64,000 nt of DNA from Leptodontidium sp. MPI-SDFR-AT-0119. Its lineage: Eukaryota > Ascomycota > Leotiomycetes > Helotiales > Leptodontidiaceae. The stretch lies in assembly GCA_020726505.1 (NCBI GenBank), contig JAHLEZ010000011.1:372001-436000 (forward strand). Direction: 5' to 3'. The position numbers and the translations under genes were made by a program. Every line of letters begins with the position of its first letter. Within the stretch, counting starts at the first letter, position 1. A model generated the notes under the pieces. It was not told the origin of the DNA and did no database searches. It saw only the letters and a list, made by a program, of their open reading frames with translations. Below, one piece after another: positions 1 through 12,300 of the stretch.

Positions 1-390
1 TTTTCGGCGACTAGACGACGGGCACAATCCCCCGACGGCATTCTCTCAAAAACCACTCACGAGAATCATCATGAGGACGCAAATATCCCAAGCACTTATG
101 TGCTACCGAGTGACGTGATCGAGCATTACGTATTCCAGGAGTATTCTCCTTCAACCTCATCAAGACTCCAATCTCTACCTGCGAACCCGCAACAATACTC
201 AGAGTACAGAAATGACAGTAGCGAGCACATAAGACCACGAGCCATGAGCATTCTCAGAGTTGTGATGGAATCGGAATCTGAAGGGAGAAACATTCTTGAC
301 TGCTTGTCAAGCGAGGACGTGCCTGTGCAAACCGCGACACCAGCAGGCCATATGCGTTCTAGCAGCAGTAATTGCCTTCATGCCAACTGA
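1..390 (+). CDS. 3' end of an unknown protein gene (partial, enters from the left edge)
   Basis: Frame 1 is open from the first base to a TGA at 388-390, about 129 codons, with no start needed inside the window. The encoded tail is polar and rich in Ser, Arg and Glu, as in disordered ends of fungal regulators; it contains the stretches NPQQYSEYRNDSSEH and GHMRSSSSNCLHAN. I see no recognisable domain, signal peptide or membrane segment. An open frame running off the edge is weak evidence for coding; an intron boundary inside it cannot be excluded. It would be convergent with the MOSC fusion gene ending at 784. Confidence 0.4.
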   Translation, partial: FSATRRRAQSPDGILSKTTHENHHEDANIPSTYVLPSDVIEHYVFQEYSPSTSSRLQSLPANPQQYSEYRNDSSEHIRPRAMSILRVVMESESEGRNILDCLSSEDVPVQTATPAGHMRSSSSNCLHAN

Positions 391-783
391 AGAAACAAGA
401 AACTAACAACAGTAATAGGTGCGGCTGTTGAGTCTTTCAATTCCAATACTTCCCCTATTGGTAAGGAAATTTCGAGTCCCTGAGCGATGCATTAATTGCT
501 GCTTTGGGGGTTTAAAACAAGATCAAAGTCGAGACGAGGATATCGGCCAGCGAAAGAACCATGAAGAGGCGAGAAGTGGAGTAGTGGAGTAGTGTGGTTG
601 GAGCAAGTTTGTGCAAAGACAGTCACCGGTCTGAGAAGTGAGAGTGAGGATTGTAGAAGACAAAGTAGGAGTGACGGGCCTGGTTTAGTTTAACAGATTG
701 AATTTGTGGAGTGAGCGATGCGTATATGGTATAGTTGGATTTGTTCGTAGCCAGAGAATGAAAGGTCTTCCTCAAAATACTAT
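391..783. other. Intergenic, convergent 3' flanks
   Basis: No gene seen. It separates the partial plus-strand gene from the minus-strand fusion gene. A short GGAGTAGT-type direct repeat lies at about 576-596. Confidence 0.5.
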
Positions 784-2590
784 CTACCACTCGATCTTTA
801 TCCTCCCCGTACCTCGACTAACACAACTCAACATCCCACCCTCCTCCTTATCCTCCTTACTCAACGCACTCCCTCTATGTTCGACCTGTCCCTCCTTCAC
901 CGTAACCCTACAAGCACCACAATTGCCCACTTCGCAACTACTATCAATCTCCAAGCCCGCCTCGCGAATACACTGCAAGAGCGTTTTATCCCCAGGAATA
1001 TCAATAACCTTTCCTTCTCCCTCTCCCTCACCATCTTTAACAACCTCAACCACAAACGGATCACCACTACTATCAACTTTAAAAGCCTCATAATGCACCT
1101 CATCCTCACCCATACCCAATTTCTCCACCGCCCTCTCGACACCCTCAATCATTCTCAACGGCCCACAAGTATACACACAACTACCCCAAACCTTCTCCCT
1201 CAGCACCCCTTCAATATCCATCCTCACCCCCTTATCCGCCTCATAAAGCACAACCCTCCCCCTCCTCCTCAACCCCTCAATCCTCTCTTTAAACGGCACA
1301 TCCTCTTTCGACCTCACCGCAAAATGCAAGGTATAATTAAAATTAATCTTATCATAGATATCCATATGTCCCAAGAAAGCAGTGATGCCAATCCCGCCCG
1401 CAATGAAGATATGGTTCGAGAATTGCGATTTGATAGGCACGCTCTCTGTGATCTTACCGACAAGGATAGTGTCACCTTCGTGCAGAGTCTCGTGGAGGTA
1501 TTTCGAGCCTCCGCGGCTGTGTTCATCGAGTGCGACGCCTAGTGTGAATTTACTCCTCGAGCCACTGACGATGGAATACGACCTAAGTAATCCGTTGGGT
1601 AGTTTGAGGCGCACGAAACATCCTGGATCGAGTTCTTCGTCTCCCTCTTCACCATGACCGGATTTGGAGGGGTTGGAGAAGATGAATGATGAGATACGTG
1701 GTGTTTCAGTGGTTTTGGAGAGGAGGGTGTATTCCTCCCATTTCTCGGGCTCTTTGGGTTTGTTTTTCTCGGCTTCGGCTGCGCGGAGGGTTGTGACCAT
1801 GCGTTTAAATGCCTTTTTGCACTCGTCTCCGAATTCGGGGATTTGTTCAAGCTTTGGTTTAGATTAGTCCATTGTCGGAATAGGGTTTTTGGACATTGGG
1901 AGAGCTTCAATGCTAGAGGTTATATGGAAGAAAAAAGGGAGAAGGTGGTGGGTTTCCACCTTAAAAAAGAAGACTAACCTGTATCAACATCTCCAAATTC
2001 CCCTTATCCCTATGCAAGTACTCCTGCACACGCTCAATAGTCCAACTTTCATACCTCCTCTCCACAAGCTCAATCCTATCACCGACACCCATCCATCCCT
2101 CCTCAAGAACCCTATAATACCACCCAGTACGGCTTTTCTTCCAGGTCTGACTCGCGAAATTCTTCAAGCCAAAGCGATGATTGAGTTTGAAGCACGGCTG
2201 TCTGGGCAGACTGACTTGCAGGAGAACATCACCGATGCGGATGATGTCGCCGATGCAGACGTTCCGCTCGTTCATGTGCTCGCTCACGATGTTCTCGCCG
2301 AAACCGCCGGGTTCGAAGTTGGAGGCCGAGGGGTACTCGGTGCGCCAGGACGGGTAGTGGCCTGGGTAGTACTGGTGGACGGCTTTGTCGACGCCGCCGT
2401 GGAATGTGGGATCGTGCTCGTCGCTCTCGAGGCCGGTTGAGCTGCAGAAAACGCGGGTGGTGCGGGGTTGTTTGTAGATTCCTGTGCTGATAGAGAGGTT
2501 GTGCATGGGTTTCATTTTGCTGGTGCGGAGTTGTAGGACTGTATCGTTGTGCCAGGAGGCGTCGAGGTTGGGTGGTAGAATTGGAGCCAT
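784..2590 (-). CDS. MOSC domain - ferredoxin reductase - 2Fe-2S ferredoxin fusion oxidoreductase
   Basis: Two exons, 2590-1979 and 1851-784, joined in phase 0 across an intron with donor GTTAGT and acceptor CCAAAG; 559 residues. Residues about 1-204 are a YiiM-like MOSC domain: GGVDKAVHQY, GGFGEN and the likely molybdenum-cofactor-binding cysteine in LPRQPCFKL. Residues about 240-460 are an FNR-type reductase with flavin motif RSYSIVSG, nucleotide motif GGIGIT and YTCGPLRM. The last ~85 residues are a plant-type 2Fe-2S ferredoxin with three cysteines in CEVGNCGAC and a fourth in MLSCVS. The order matches phthalate-dioxygenase-reductase (PDR/VanB) proteins with an N-terminal MOSC, so an internal electron chain NAD(P)H-flavin-FeS-MOSC is inferred; the substrate is unknown. 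I chose MAPILPP (2590) as start; an upstream in-frame ATG exists at 2617. The acceptor is the least certain point. Confidence 0.85.
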
Positions 2591-3693
2591 GATGAGTATA
2601 TATATGGTGTGAAGCAAGTGTTGATTAATTCAGGTTTGTTTCTTGATCCCGAGACAGAAATAACAATGGCCTAGTTCCTGGGACGTTCTTGGTAACGGAT
2701 CGCTGAATTGGAGCTATGACAGTGACCTGAAAAGCTGTTCCTTGTTGTGGAGAATGCTTGGACTGGATGTTTACTTCTTTAAGTCGGGCTTAACGAGCAG
2801 CTCACCAACATAGGGGATGAGTCAGAGGAGAAGACGATTGGGGCAGGGCTCCAGAATTGGAAAATTGTGGTTATTCCGCGTGCACGGATCAGTAGAAGTG
2901 TTAGAGTGCGAGACCCCCATCTTTGAAAGAAAAGATCGAGAAGAAGGATGAGTGGATGCTGTATAATCAACTATGCGTGAAAACTAAGCACTAAGCGCTA
3001 AACGCTGGCTTTTGTGGCAAGCTTCTGTATTGGTTGGATCGGGACCTTACATTTGTGTATTTAATCCCTGTGCTTGACAACTAACATCCAGCCTGGTGAG
3101 CGAAGTCGACCAATGAAAATGTACGTATTTCATTAGTGACAGCAGTATATTGTAACATGCCTAATATCGTTCACGGAAACACTTGTATCTTGCGTCAAAA
3201 CCGAGACTGACATAATATCGTGCTCCATTGCAATCAAGTCTTAATACCCCCGCCAAAGCCTCCTGCACCTCGATGATAAATACACAGGTTCCTCCATGAC
3301 CTAGTCCCCCACAAACACGCAACAGTAATAAACAAATAAGAAGGTTTGCAGAGATTGACCCCCGACTCCAGAACCACCTGTCGCTCCGATGCCGAGCGCA
3401 CTGCCAAGGCAGCAGAGATAAAGCAGGTATTAGGTACGTTGCGACAATCAAGCATAAACATAAGTAGAGAAACATGCCCTCGTCCATATCCAATCGCAGC
3501 AACGAATAATTTATGTAATAGGGAATTTTTTGAGACTGCCAAGCCGCTCTTTCTAATCATTGGGACCGAGACTCTTTTCGCATGAACAAGGAACACTCCC
3601 GAACCGAGATGGTATGATCCGCTTTAACGCCATGAGGTATGCACGAAAACTCCGGAAATTGAATGATGTTACCCCAAGAGAATTTATGTTAGA
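2591..3693. other. Intergenic between two minus-strand genes
   Basis: It holds the upstream region of the MOSC fusion gene and the 3' flank of the SomA-like gene. Open frames here on both strands lack domains and splice support. No RNA gene or repeat was seen. Confidence 0.5.
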
Positions 3694-6260
3694 TCACTCT
3701 GCACCAATCTCGTTCCCATCGAGGAATGCTGAGGAATCGAAATTGAAGCTATCGACTCCTTCTACATCTTGGTGCAAGAAGGAGTCGAAGTCGAAGTCCT
3801 GGAGAACATCCATGTTGCCATTGCCAGGGTTTGCAAAATCCATGCCACCTTGATAGTCGAACTGTCGTGTGTTAGAAAAGTGCTAGTTATGGGAGGGGAG
3901 GGGAAGGGACTTACGCCAGAATTGTCGAAGCCGAGACTACCACCTTGTAAAGGATCGGATTGTTGGGAAACAACATTGGTGTTTGCAGTTGGCGCCGGAG
4001 GCTGGCCGTTTGTGACAGGCTGGACAGCTCCGTTCTGGAAGCTTTTCGGGTGGACTGGAGTGATAGGGGTCGCCGGCGTAGGCGTTGCCCCAGCATTATC
4101 GGCGTCAGCAGATGGTGTTGCACCTGCGTTGAGGGCCGCGGTCGATCCCTTCTTTGTAGCCCGCTGTCATCAATGTCAACATTTCTACAAAAAAAATCCA
4201 TTGAACGCAATAGAATATACCTTTGCTTTACTATCCTTGGACTCTGCCTTCTTCTTCGGATTGGTCTTGTTGGTCTGGGATGGCGTCGGAGGCGCCGGGG
4301 TCTGCTGAGGCGATGGAGGCTGCGTCCTACCATTTGCCGCGGGGTTTGCTGCTGGTGCTGATGGCGGTGGCATAGCCCGTTGCTGTGGTGTGCCCATGTT
4401 CTGCTGAGGAGCTCCTCCTTGAGTCGGTTGTGGCATCATTTGACCGTTAGGTCCACCCTGCCAGTTCTGGGCTTGCTGTTGTTGTTGTCGAGCCATCGAC
4501 ATTTGCTGTGGAGTCATTTGATTGTTGAATCCCCCTGGATGCGAGCTTGGAGGACGCATGCCGTTTGGCATAACTCCAGCCATGTTCGGGTCCATGCCAT
4601 TCATCTTGAAGTACTGTTGATTCATGTTTGGATCCAATTGACCACCAGGAAGATTGAAGTTCATTCCACCACTTGGAGATCCTCGAGATTGCCCTTCAGG
4701 TAGAGGCGATGGCATGTTAGCGTTGTTCATGTGTGGAGTACCACGCTTCATCTGGTCTCCTGGATTAGGCGAGTTCACAGAACGGGGACCTTGTGGAGAG
4801 GTTCCTTGCTGGAATGGTTGCCCATTAGGTCCAACTGGACCTGGGCCACCTCCCTCAGCTCGTGGCATCATGTTATCTTGCTCTTGGCGCGCCATCATGA
4901 GTCTCTTCTTGTTCTGCTGCTCTAATAACATGAGCTGCATTTGATAGTCCTGCAGGGCATGGTTGCCGCCGCCTCCACCAGGTGCACCGCCTGGGCCGCC
5001 CTGCATCCTGTTCGGGTCCTGGGGATTATAGTAGTTGGCGATTGCCGCACCGTCCTGGCCCTGGGCCATCATAGGTGAGCCCTGGTTCTGGGGACCGCCG
5101 GGATTTGGCATGGGCTTAACACCGGGCATCTGACCGGCTTGCTGCTGTGCAAGAGTTGCTTGGTATCCCGCGAGTCTGGCCTGTTGCGCATTCGGTCCGC
5201 CTGGCATGTTCTGGAACTGCTGAGCTGTCAGATTACTTGGTTCGATGCCATTGGTAAGCTGCATATGAGCCGCTTGGCTGGGGCCAGTATCTCCCACCTG
5301 TTGGGGCATCCCTCCAGCTTGTCCTCTTCCGTTTGGCATTTGTTGTGGGTTGAAGGGGGTTCCATCAAGACGAGGCCGTTTCGAGGGGGATGGCGCGTTC
5401 TCAGCAGATCCTGGGGACTGTGGGCGTTGCTGGTTGTTTCCGTCCGATGGGTCGCGCTGCATCTGTTGCTGCTTCTGTGCCTGTTGCTGGGCAAGCAACT
5501 GCAATTGCTGCTGCGGGGTACTATTTGACCATTAGCTTATCCATGCGGAAATATGGAGGGGTGACCAACGCGTTCCTGTTATTGTTCTGGATGGCCTTGT
5601 GCCTCAACTCGTTCTGATTCAAGTTCATGTTGCCAGCAGCAGAGTTTCTCATCATCAATTGCTGATACTGCTGCGGTGTCATATTAACATCATTTCTCAA
5701 ACCGCGTAACATTTGCTGCTGTTGTTCCTGTTTAAGCCGTGATTGCCCCTTCAAATATGTAAGCTTCAGTTCAGTTGCCTCATTACGATTGTACTGACCT
5801 GTGTGTGGTTGACGTATTGCATCACACTACGTGCGTCTCCCTTTCCACGCTGAGCATTGAACATGTCCCAGAACAGGCACCACCATTCGTACAGGAAACA
5901 ACTTTCTGGGCATTCCTTAGGAATAGCCGGGTTCGGGAGATCACTTGGTTGCTTGGAGTCGACCTCATCTTTGCTGTCTCCGTCTCCTCCTTCGTCACCA
6001 GTGCCGTTTTCGCGACGGCGGCCGGGGCTATCCTTCTCGACGTTTATGGGCTGCTCGCTGTTGAGAAGAGACCTCGCACAGTCGTACATGTTATTTCGGA
6101 GGAAGTATTCGTAGATGTAGGTGTTGAGTTGCGATCGCTGGTCGTTACTGTTCGATGGCATTGGTGGTCGAGCTCCACCTGCGCCGTTATTCATCATCGG
6201 CATGCCTCCGCCGACTGGACCACCCATAGCATTCATGCCACCCATATTAACGTTGTTCAT
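3694..6260 (-). CDS. somA: SomA/Flo8-type LisH transcriptional regulator
   Basis: Five exons (6260-5799, 5763-5570, 5520-4221, 4163-3915, 3861-3694) keep phase throughout and give 790 residues. The N-terminus is Gly/Met/Asn-rich; residues about 40-73 form a LisH motif (LNTYIYEYFLRNNMYDCARS), followed by the family hallmark FLYEWWCLFWDMFNAQRGKG. The middle is long, Gln/Pro/Gly/Asn-rich and disordered. The C-terminus is acidic-aromatic (DFDFDSFLHQD), typical of Magnaporthe Som1 and Aspergillus SomA. The family acts in the nucleus downstream of cAMP/PKA and controls adhesion, sporulation and morphogenesis. Start 6260 is the first ATG of the frame. The donor at 5569 (GTTGGT) is weak but is the one I found that keeps the frame. 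Flo8 homologue is the alternative name; family assignment is firm. Confidence 0.9.
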
Positions 6261-9200
6261 CGTCGCGGATGAGGAGCGCGAAGCAAACTTGCTGTACAGC
6301 CAAGCTCCTGGACGTCTAAGAGCGTGTCGGGACCGCGACCGGCGTTGTAGCCGATAATGTGTCGCAAGTCAACAGCTTCGTGGGGACAAGTGTTGAATGT
6401 GCCAGCTTCTCTGCAGTCTCGCTGGCGAATATCGCACAGCGCGAGGAAATTGGTAATCGGTGGTGGTGGTCGCCCGTGGAACTTTTTGTGAGCAGAGAGC
6501 GTATGCGATAGGCGGCGTGATGGAATGAGGCGAGAAGCGAGAGCACCGGAGCAACGTAGCGGCCACGGAGGAAATGTTGCGGACAGTGACAAATACACGA
6601 TGCCGCGCAGTGAGGTGGGAGGAGTGTGTCGTCCTGCGATGGCCGAAAAGCGAGTCGATGGGAGCGGGTGTCCTGATGGGGGACTGTGACTTTGAGGAGG
6701 GTGGTGGAAGGCAGAGTGAGTGAGTAGAGTGAGTATTGGGAAGATGCAGGACCCAGGACCACTTTGATGCGACCGGGCGGATATCTCAGTACAGCACGTC
6801 CTGCTAAAAGCGAGGCTGGTGCGTTGCTCAGATCCGGTGGTGGTTTCGCTGCACACGAGTCCTGGCGCCACAAAGATGCCGCAATCCAAAAAGCCAACAG
6901 TGCAACGATCAGGAAGACACAAGGGCGAGGCAACGGTCCTCAAGAAGCATTGAGAGCAGAGTCAAGTCGAGGGTGGAGGTGATGTGAGGTGTGCAGAGGA
7001 TAACTGAAGTGGCAGAGGATAATCCAGCACGCGCTAGCCCCGCGCTAGTGTCACGTGATCATGGTGAAACGCATCGAAGTTCTCTTGTGCTGGGAAAAAG
7101 GCTTGTTGTCTTCTTCTTCATGGGGCAGTTGGAAGTGGTCAAACCATTCGGGACTTTTTATAAGAGGAGAAGAGATCCATATTATGTGAAAGATTCGTGA
7201 CGAAAGGTTCCTCGGTTGTTGTTTGCTTATCGCTTACCTGGCTAGGTAGGCAGGTACGTACCTGGATGATGGTTGTGACACCTAACCTTGGAAAGATCGT
7301 AGGTTTATAAACAGCAGCACGGCTAATCTAACGGCTTCAACTTCTTATGTTTCCGTTTGAAAACATACGTTCCTTCCTCCCAAGATGAGCTTATCAAAGC
7401 CTGCCTCCACTTCTGCTTGAATGGGCATTTCCGAGATGTCGCAAAGTCACGTGAACCGGCTTTCGGAAGAATTGTCCGAAGAAGCCCATCTGACCTTTTC
7501 TTCTTCTAAGCTTACCAATATTCGAGCTGCTATGAGCTGCTACTGAAACCTACCTATGTTGCCTCCTTTCTTTTCTCGAAATGATGCTGCTTACTCCAAG
7601 TAATGATGTCTTCCAGCTTGGGATTCTGCCAGCTTTGGATAAAGTCAAAAAATGCACGGATCAATTCAGTCAAGGAAAATAGGGGGCGGGGAGATGTCCA
7701 GGCCAGGGTTGCCCCTTTTTATTAGGCGCGAATCGCATCACACCACTACTAGAGGCAGCTGCTACCTATGTCGCGCTTTGTCGACTTGAAAAGTTTTATC
7801 AAATTCTGCAACGAGGTGACGAGCCCCTTTTTGCTACGGCAACTAGTTCCAGAAATGCCCAAGTGGAAGTGGACGCGATACGCGAGACAGTCTCTTTGAC
7901 AGGATGGGTCGTCCGAGCAGAAGAACGGCAGCCGACAACTGCTCATGAACGGGAGGGAGTTTCGGGAAGGGGGCTTCTAGACCTTTCTTCTCGGTCTAAG
8001 TAGTTCAACCCCTTCCCGGGTTACCGATTACCGGCTATTGATTATTCCAAAGTTTGCAATTCTATGCTACGTTTCTTCTACGGAAGAGCCAGACGGGAGG
8101 CTGCTTTACCAACAACTTGATGGGAGGGACTGAAAAGAGCCTTGGAAGACACGAGTTCAAGAAAGCTTTGTCCTGTAGATCTCATACTGATCTCAGAACT
8201 CAGATGTCCAAGTACGCATCCAGCGCTCCAGGGTTAGTGGTTAACTCTCTGGCCCTACCACAAGGCTGAAGACCTTGGAATATCTGGCGTTATTTTATAG
8301 TGTGGAAGATGCACAGCGGCGGGGGGCTTACGTGCTGTGAAATCCCTGTTGAAGGTCCCTTGAAGCGCCTTTGCGGCGCGGCTCGAGTTGATCTTGCGGG
8401 CCGCCCCCAAACATCTCGGAATATTTTAGGAGTCATTCAACATTGTCTGGATCTTCTATGTCTCTTTGGATACTGTTGTCCTGTGCAGTTAACTGCTTTT
8501 CCAATTTCAATCTGGTCGAGAATGATATATAAAATAGAAGAACCCGGGCTGAAAATCCATGAGACATGTCCGTAAGTCGAGAAGATGAAGCAAAGCCCAA
8601 GTGGGGAACAAGAGAGATTTTGTATACAACCAATAGAATCAATTTGTATCATTTGTTACTCTGTTTGGATAACAGAATCCGGGAGCAATGCTTGTTGTTG
8701 CTTGTTTCGGCAGGATATACTTATGCAAAGTGAGTCGCGGTGCCACAAACGAGCAGAAAAAGCTGGCTTGGGAGTACGATGCAGCCTTCATCTGGAACCA
8801 CACGATCTCGGCAGGCATTTGGAAAAGCGATTCCAGCGAGCGAGTCGTTTGAGTGACGGTGGGAGGCAGTCCTGAAGCCCGAATAGCACCTGGAAGAAAA
8901 AAGCCAGCTAGCTCATGATGCATCTTCCGTGCTAATGATGCTAATTTATGGGGCACCAAGCTTGTAGAGAGCCTGCCGAGACATTGGATGGCATGTTGCT
9001 TCGCTGAAATAGAGATATAATGGATGAGATGGGGTGGCAGTCGAGAATAACTGTACGACGTCTCCATCAAGTAGAAGATGAATCCCATTTGGGGTCGAAA
9101 GGCTCACGCCGTTCCTTTGGGTTTCGGCACTCAGGAGTGACTCCATCGAATTTGGGTGTGATGGTGGCAGTCCTCGACTTTTTCTTATCGTGTGCAATAT

Positions 9201-9367
9201 ATCATGGAGGTGGTGGAACGGAAAACGATGGGGACACAGCAAAACCTAGAAGAACGAGAAGAAAAAACCACGAGCCGGACGGAAGCCTTCATGAGAGGAG
9301 TTCACGGGCAGACCACAGCATCGGGACCAGTAGAAATCATAGCTTCCTGCAGGGCCATGCTCATGCA
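6261..9367. other. Long leader of the SomA-like gene and gene-poor spacer
   Basis: The first ~700 bases upstream of the SomA-like ATG carry long but compositionally odd open frames on the minus strand (6943-6257 and 6933-6316), best read as a long 5' leader with upstream frames; transcription is not shown. From 7000 to 9367 I find no convincing gene on either strand: frames are short, without domains or splice partners. No terminal inverted repeats or transposase remnants were seen. Confidence 0.45.
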
Positions 9368-12300
9368 ATGACGGACACCGCGCCCCGAGCCGTATCTCCC
9401 CAGTGGCGATTCTTCATTCTGCTGGTCACATAACACCGTGAGCTTGTGCCGTGACAGCGATCTCACGATACTTACGATACATTAACAGTAACAGTATCGA
9501 GGCGCTATGGTGGGTGGAAAGCCGCCAGCGGCCCCTTGCATCGCGGGCGCTAACAGCACTAGGGACCCCAATTCTCGAGCATCCATGGGCCCAAGGTCAA
9601 CGACATTGGCTTCACCGTCCTCCACGATCCCCCAAGTCCTGCGACAGCAGAGTATTGCCCCTTCTCCCCCATTTGATGTTCTCTTCAGCGAAACTGCTTT
9701 TCTGACTGAGATTTCAGCATCGTATTTGTGCATGGCTTGCAAGGACACCCCCGGAAAACATGGTCGTGCGAGACGAATAACCCAACCCGGGTGCCCAAGG
9801 GGCCAAAGGAGCCTTCAGGTGGCTCACATCATCTGAAGATCAGAAAGTTATTTTCCCGGAAACACAGTGGGTCTTCGCAAGAAAACCGTGAATCGCAACT
9901 TGGGGAGGTCTTCTGGCCACTTGATCTGTTACCTGATGATTGTCCGAATGCCCGTATCTTGACTTTTGGATATGATTCCAAAGTCACAAACTTCTTTGCT
10001 GGGCCTGCGAGCCAAAGTAACATTATCGCTCACGCCCGAGATCTCCTTCATCAGCTCAAGAGGGTGAGGCTACAATGCGTAAGGATCCTGGACTTGTGAC
10101 GTAGAAAGGAATTATGCTGACAAGAGTATAGCCTGGCCGGAGTATCATATTTGTCGCCCATTCTCTTGGCGGTAAGTGAGCTCGGATAAGTGTTCTTCTA
10201 CATCCACTAATACAACGAAGGCATTATAGTGAAATGTGTAGGTCAATACTGCGATAACATGTCTAGAGCTGACCGTCCTTGCAGGCACTTTGCCGAGCAG
10301 CTGACGACCCTGCCCTCACTGATATCTACAAGTCCACCAGGGCCATATTCTTCCTTGGAACACCTCATCGAGGAAGTGGAAAGGCCAGTATCGGTGAGAT
10401 TGCTAGAAGAATTGCTTCGGCGTCTGGGCTTGATACATCCGACCAAAATCTTCGTGCTCTTAAAGTTAACAGCATCGAGCTTGAAATGATTCACGAGTCC
10501 TTTGTTCGGCTTTATGAACAGAAAGACCGCCATTTCGAAGTCATCACGTTCCAAGAGACAAAGGGATATTCACGAATAGCCGTACTGGGTTTTAGTGATC
10601 TTGTACGTCGAGTACATTCCTAGTATTTCACGAAAGGGCTAACTAATCATGCGGGTTAGATCGTTCAACAATTTTCGTCTTCTTTCACCGGCACTGAGCA
10701 TATAGAGTCTATTAATGCAAATCACATGGACATGTGTCGTTTCTCAAGCAAGGATGACCAAGGATATCAATCAGTTGTCGGAGAACTGAAGATTCTCCTG
10801 TCCAAATGGATGAAGAAAGTAGATGGTCAGCCAATCGTCGAGACAAGCCGAGAGCCGAGGGCAAAAACTCCAAGTCAAGTGACTGTTTCCTCCATCGCCC
10901 CTTGTGAGTAGCAGCCTTGTTCTAGAACCCTTCAATACTGACTTGCCCTGTAGCCCTGAACGACGTAGAAAGACGGTGCATCGCGATCCTCACTCAGAAC
11001 ACGTCAGACGCCTCGGAACAGAAGTCCACGCTAGAGACTCGTGTCGAAGGAACATGTCAATGGATATTATCGGACCCGCTATATTCAAATTGGAATGTGC
11101 AAAAGAAAACTTCCCTATTGTGGATAAGTGGATATGCTGGCAGCGGCAAGACCATACTGTCTGCATATCTTCTAGAATACTTGAGTGCCGGCGAGTCATC
11201 CCCAATGCTGTGTAGAAACAACAAATCTCCATACTACTTTTTCTGCGACGAAACCATAGAGACTCGCCGGGATGGAACAGCCATTCTTCGAGGCCTTATT
11301 CATCAACTCGTCAAGAGGCGCCGGCAAGTCATCAAATATCTCAAGGCTGCATACGATCTGCAAGGCCCCAACTTTTACCAAAACTTCAATGAATTGTGGA
11401 GGATCTTTATCGCTATAGCTAGCGACAAGCGTGTTGGACCTATCAATGTCATTGTTGATGCAATTGATGAGTGCGAGGAGTCTACACGAAGCCGCTTGCT
11501 TCAAAGCATCCTCAAGCTCGTGGACAAATCACAATCGGCGACTGATATCAGACTTCCTCAGGTCAAGTTTCTGATCACTAGTCGCCCTCAACTCAGTCGC
11601 CTCTACCCCCCGCACAGTGCTAACATCCTAATGATTGACCCTTCGCAGGGAAGTGTTGAGGATGACCTGAGGCTAGTGATCCAAGCTCGGATCGCAGGGA
11701 TAGTGGACAGAACTCACTGCAAGCCCGAAGCACGAATATATCTGGAGAAAGCGCTGTATTCGAAAGCCGATCGAACCTTTCTCTGGGTCACTCTCGTGTT
11801 ACATTTATTGGAGAAAAGCTACCTTGCATCACAGAAAGACTTCGAGCGCATCGTCGACGAGCTCCCACAAGACTTAAGTGCAACATACGAGCGCTTCCTT
11901 CAAGCAATTCCCCCCAACGGCCAAGAATATGCTGCAAGATTACTGTACTACATTGTGGGGAGTTCACGGCCTTTGACGCTAGAGGAGATGAGAGTATTGA
12001 TTGCCCTGAACGAGCAGACCACACTCACGGCCGTGGAGAATGATATGCAGCCGAACATCCAGGAAACAATCGAAGGGGCTCTTGGCCCCCTCGTTCGGAT
12101 CTGGGACTCTCGGGTCTATCTCGTGCATCTGTCTCTCAAAGAGTTCTTGCTGAATCTCGCGGAAAAGCCTGGGAATCCATTAGCAGCCCATTTTGGGGTA
12201 AATCTCGTCAAGTCCAACTTGCTTATAGCCGAGGCTTGCATTTGTTATCTTCTGTTAGACGATTTCTCGAACGACATATTCTCAGCGGAGGAAGCGGACT

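Noticed and set aside
877..1542. 221-codon plus-strand open frame
   Set aside because: It is antisense to the ferredoxin-reductase exon, is Pro/Thr/His-rich and has no domain; a shadow of the real gene.
6316..6943. Two overlapping long minus-strand frames upstream of the SomA-like gene as protein genes
   Set aside because: Composition is Ser/Pro/His/Arg-rich in both frames, no domain, no splice support; better read as leader sequence.
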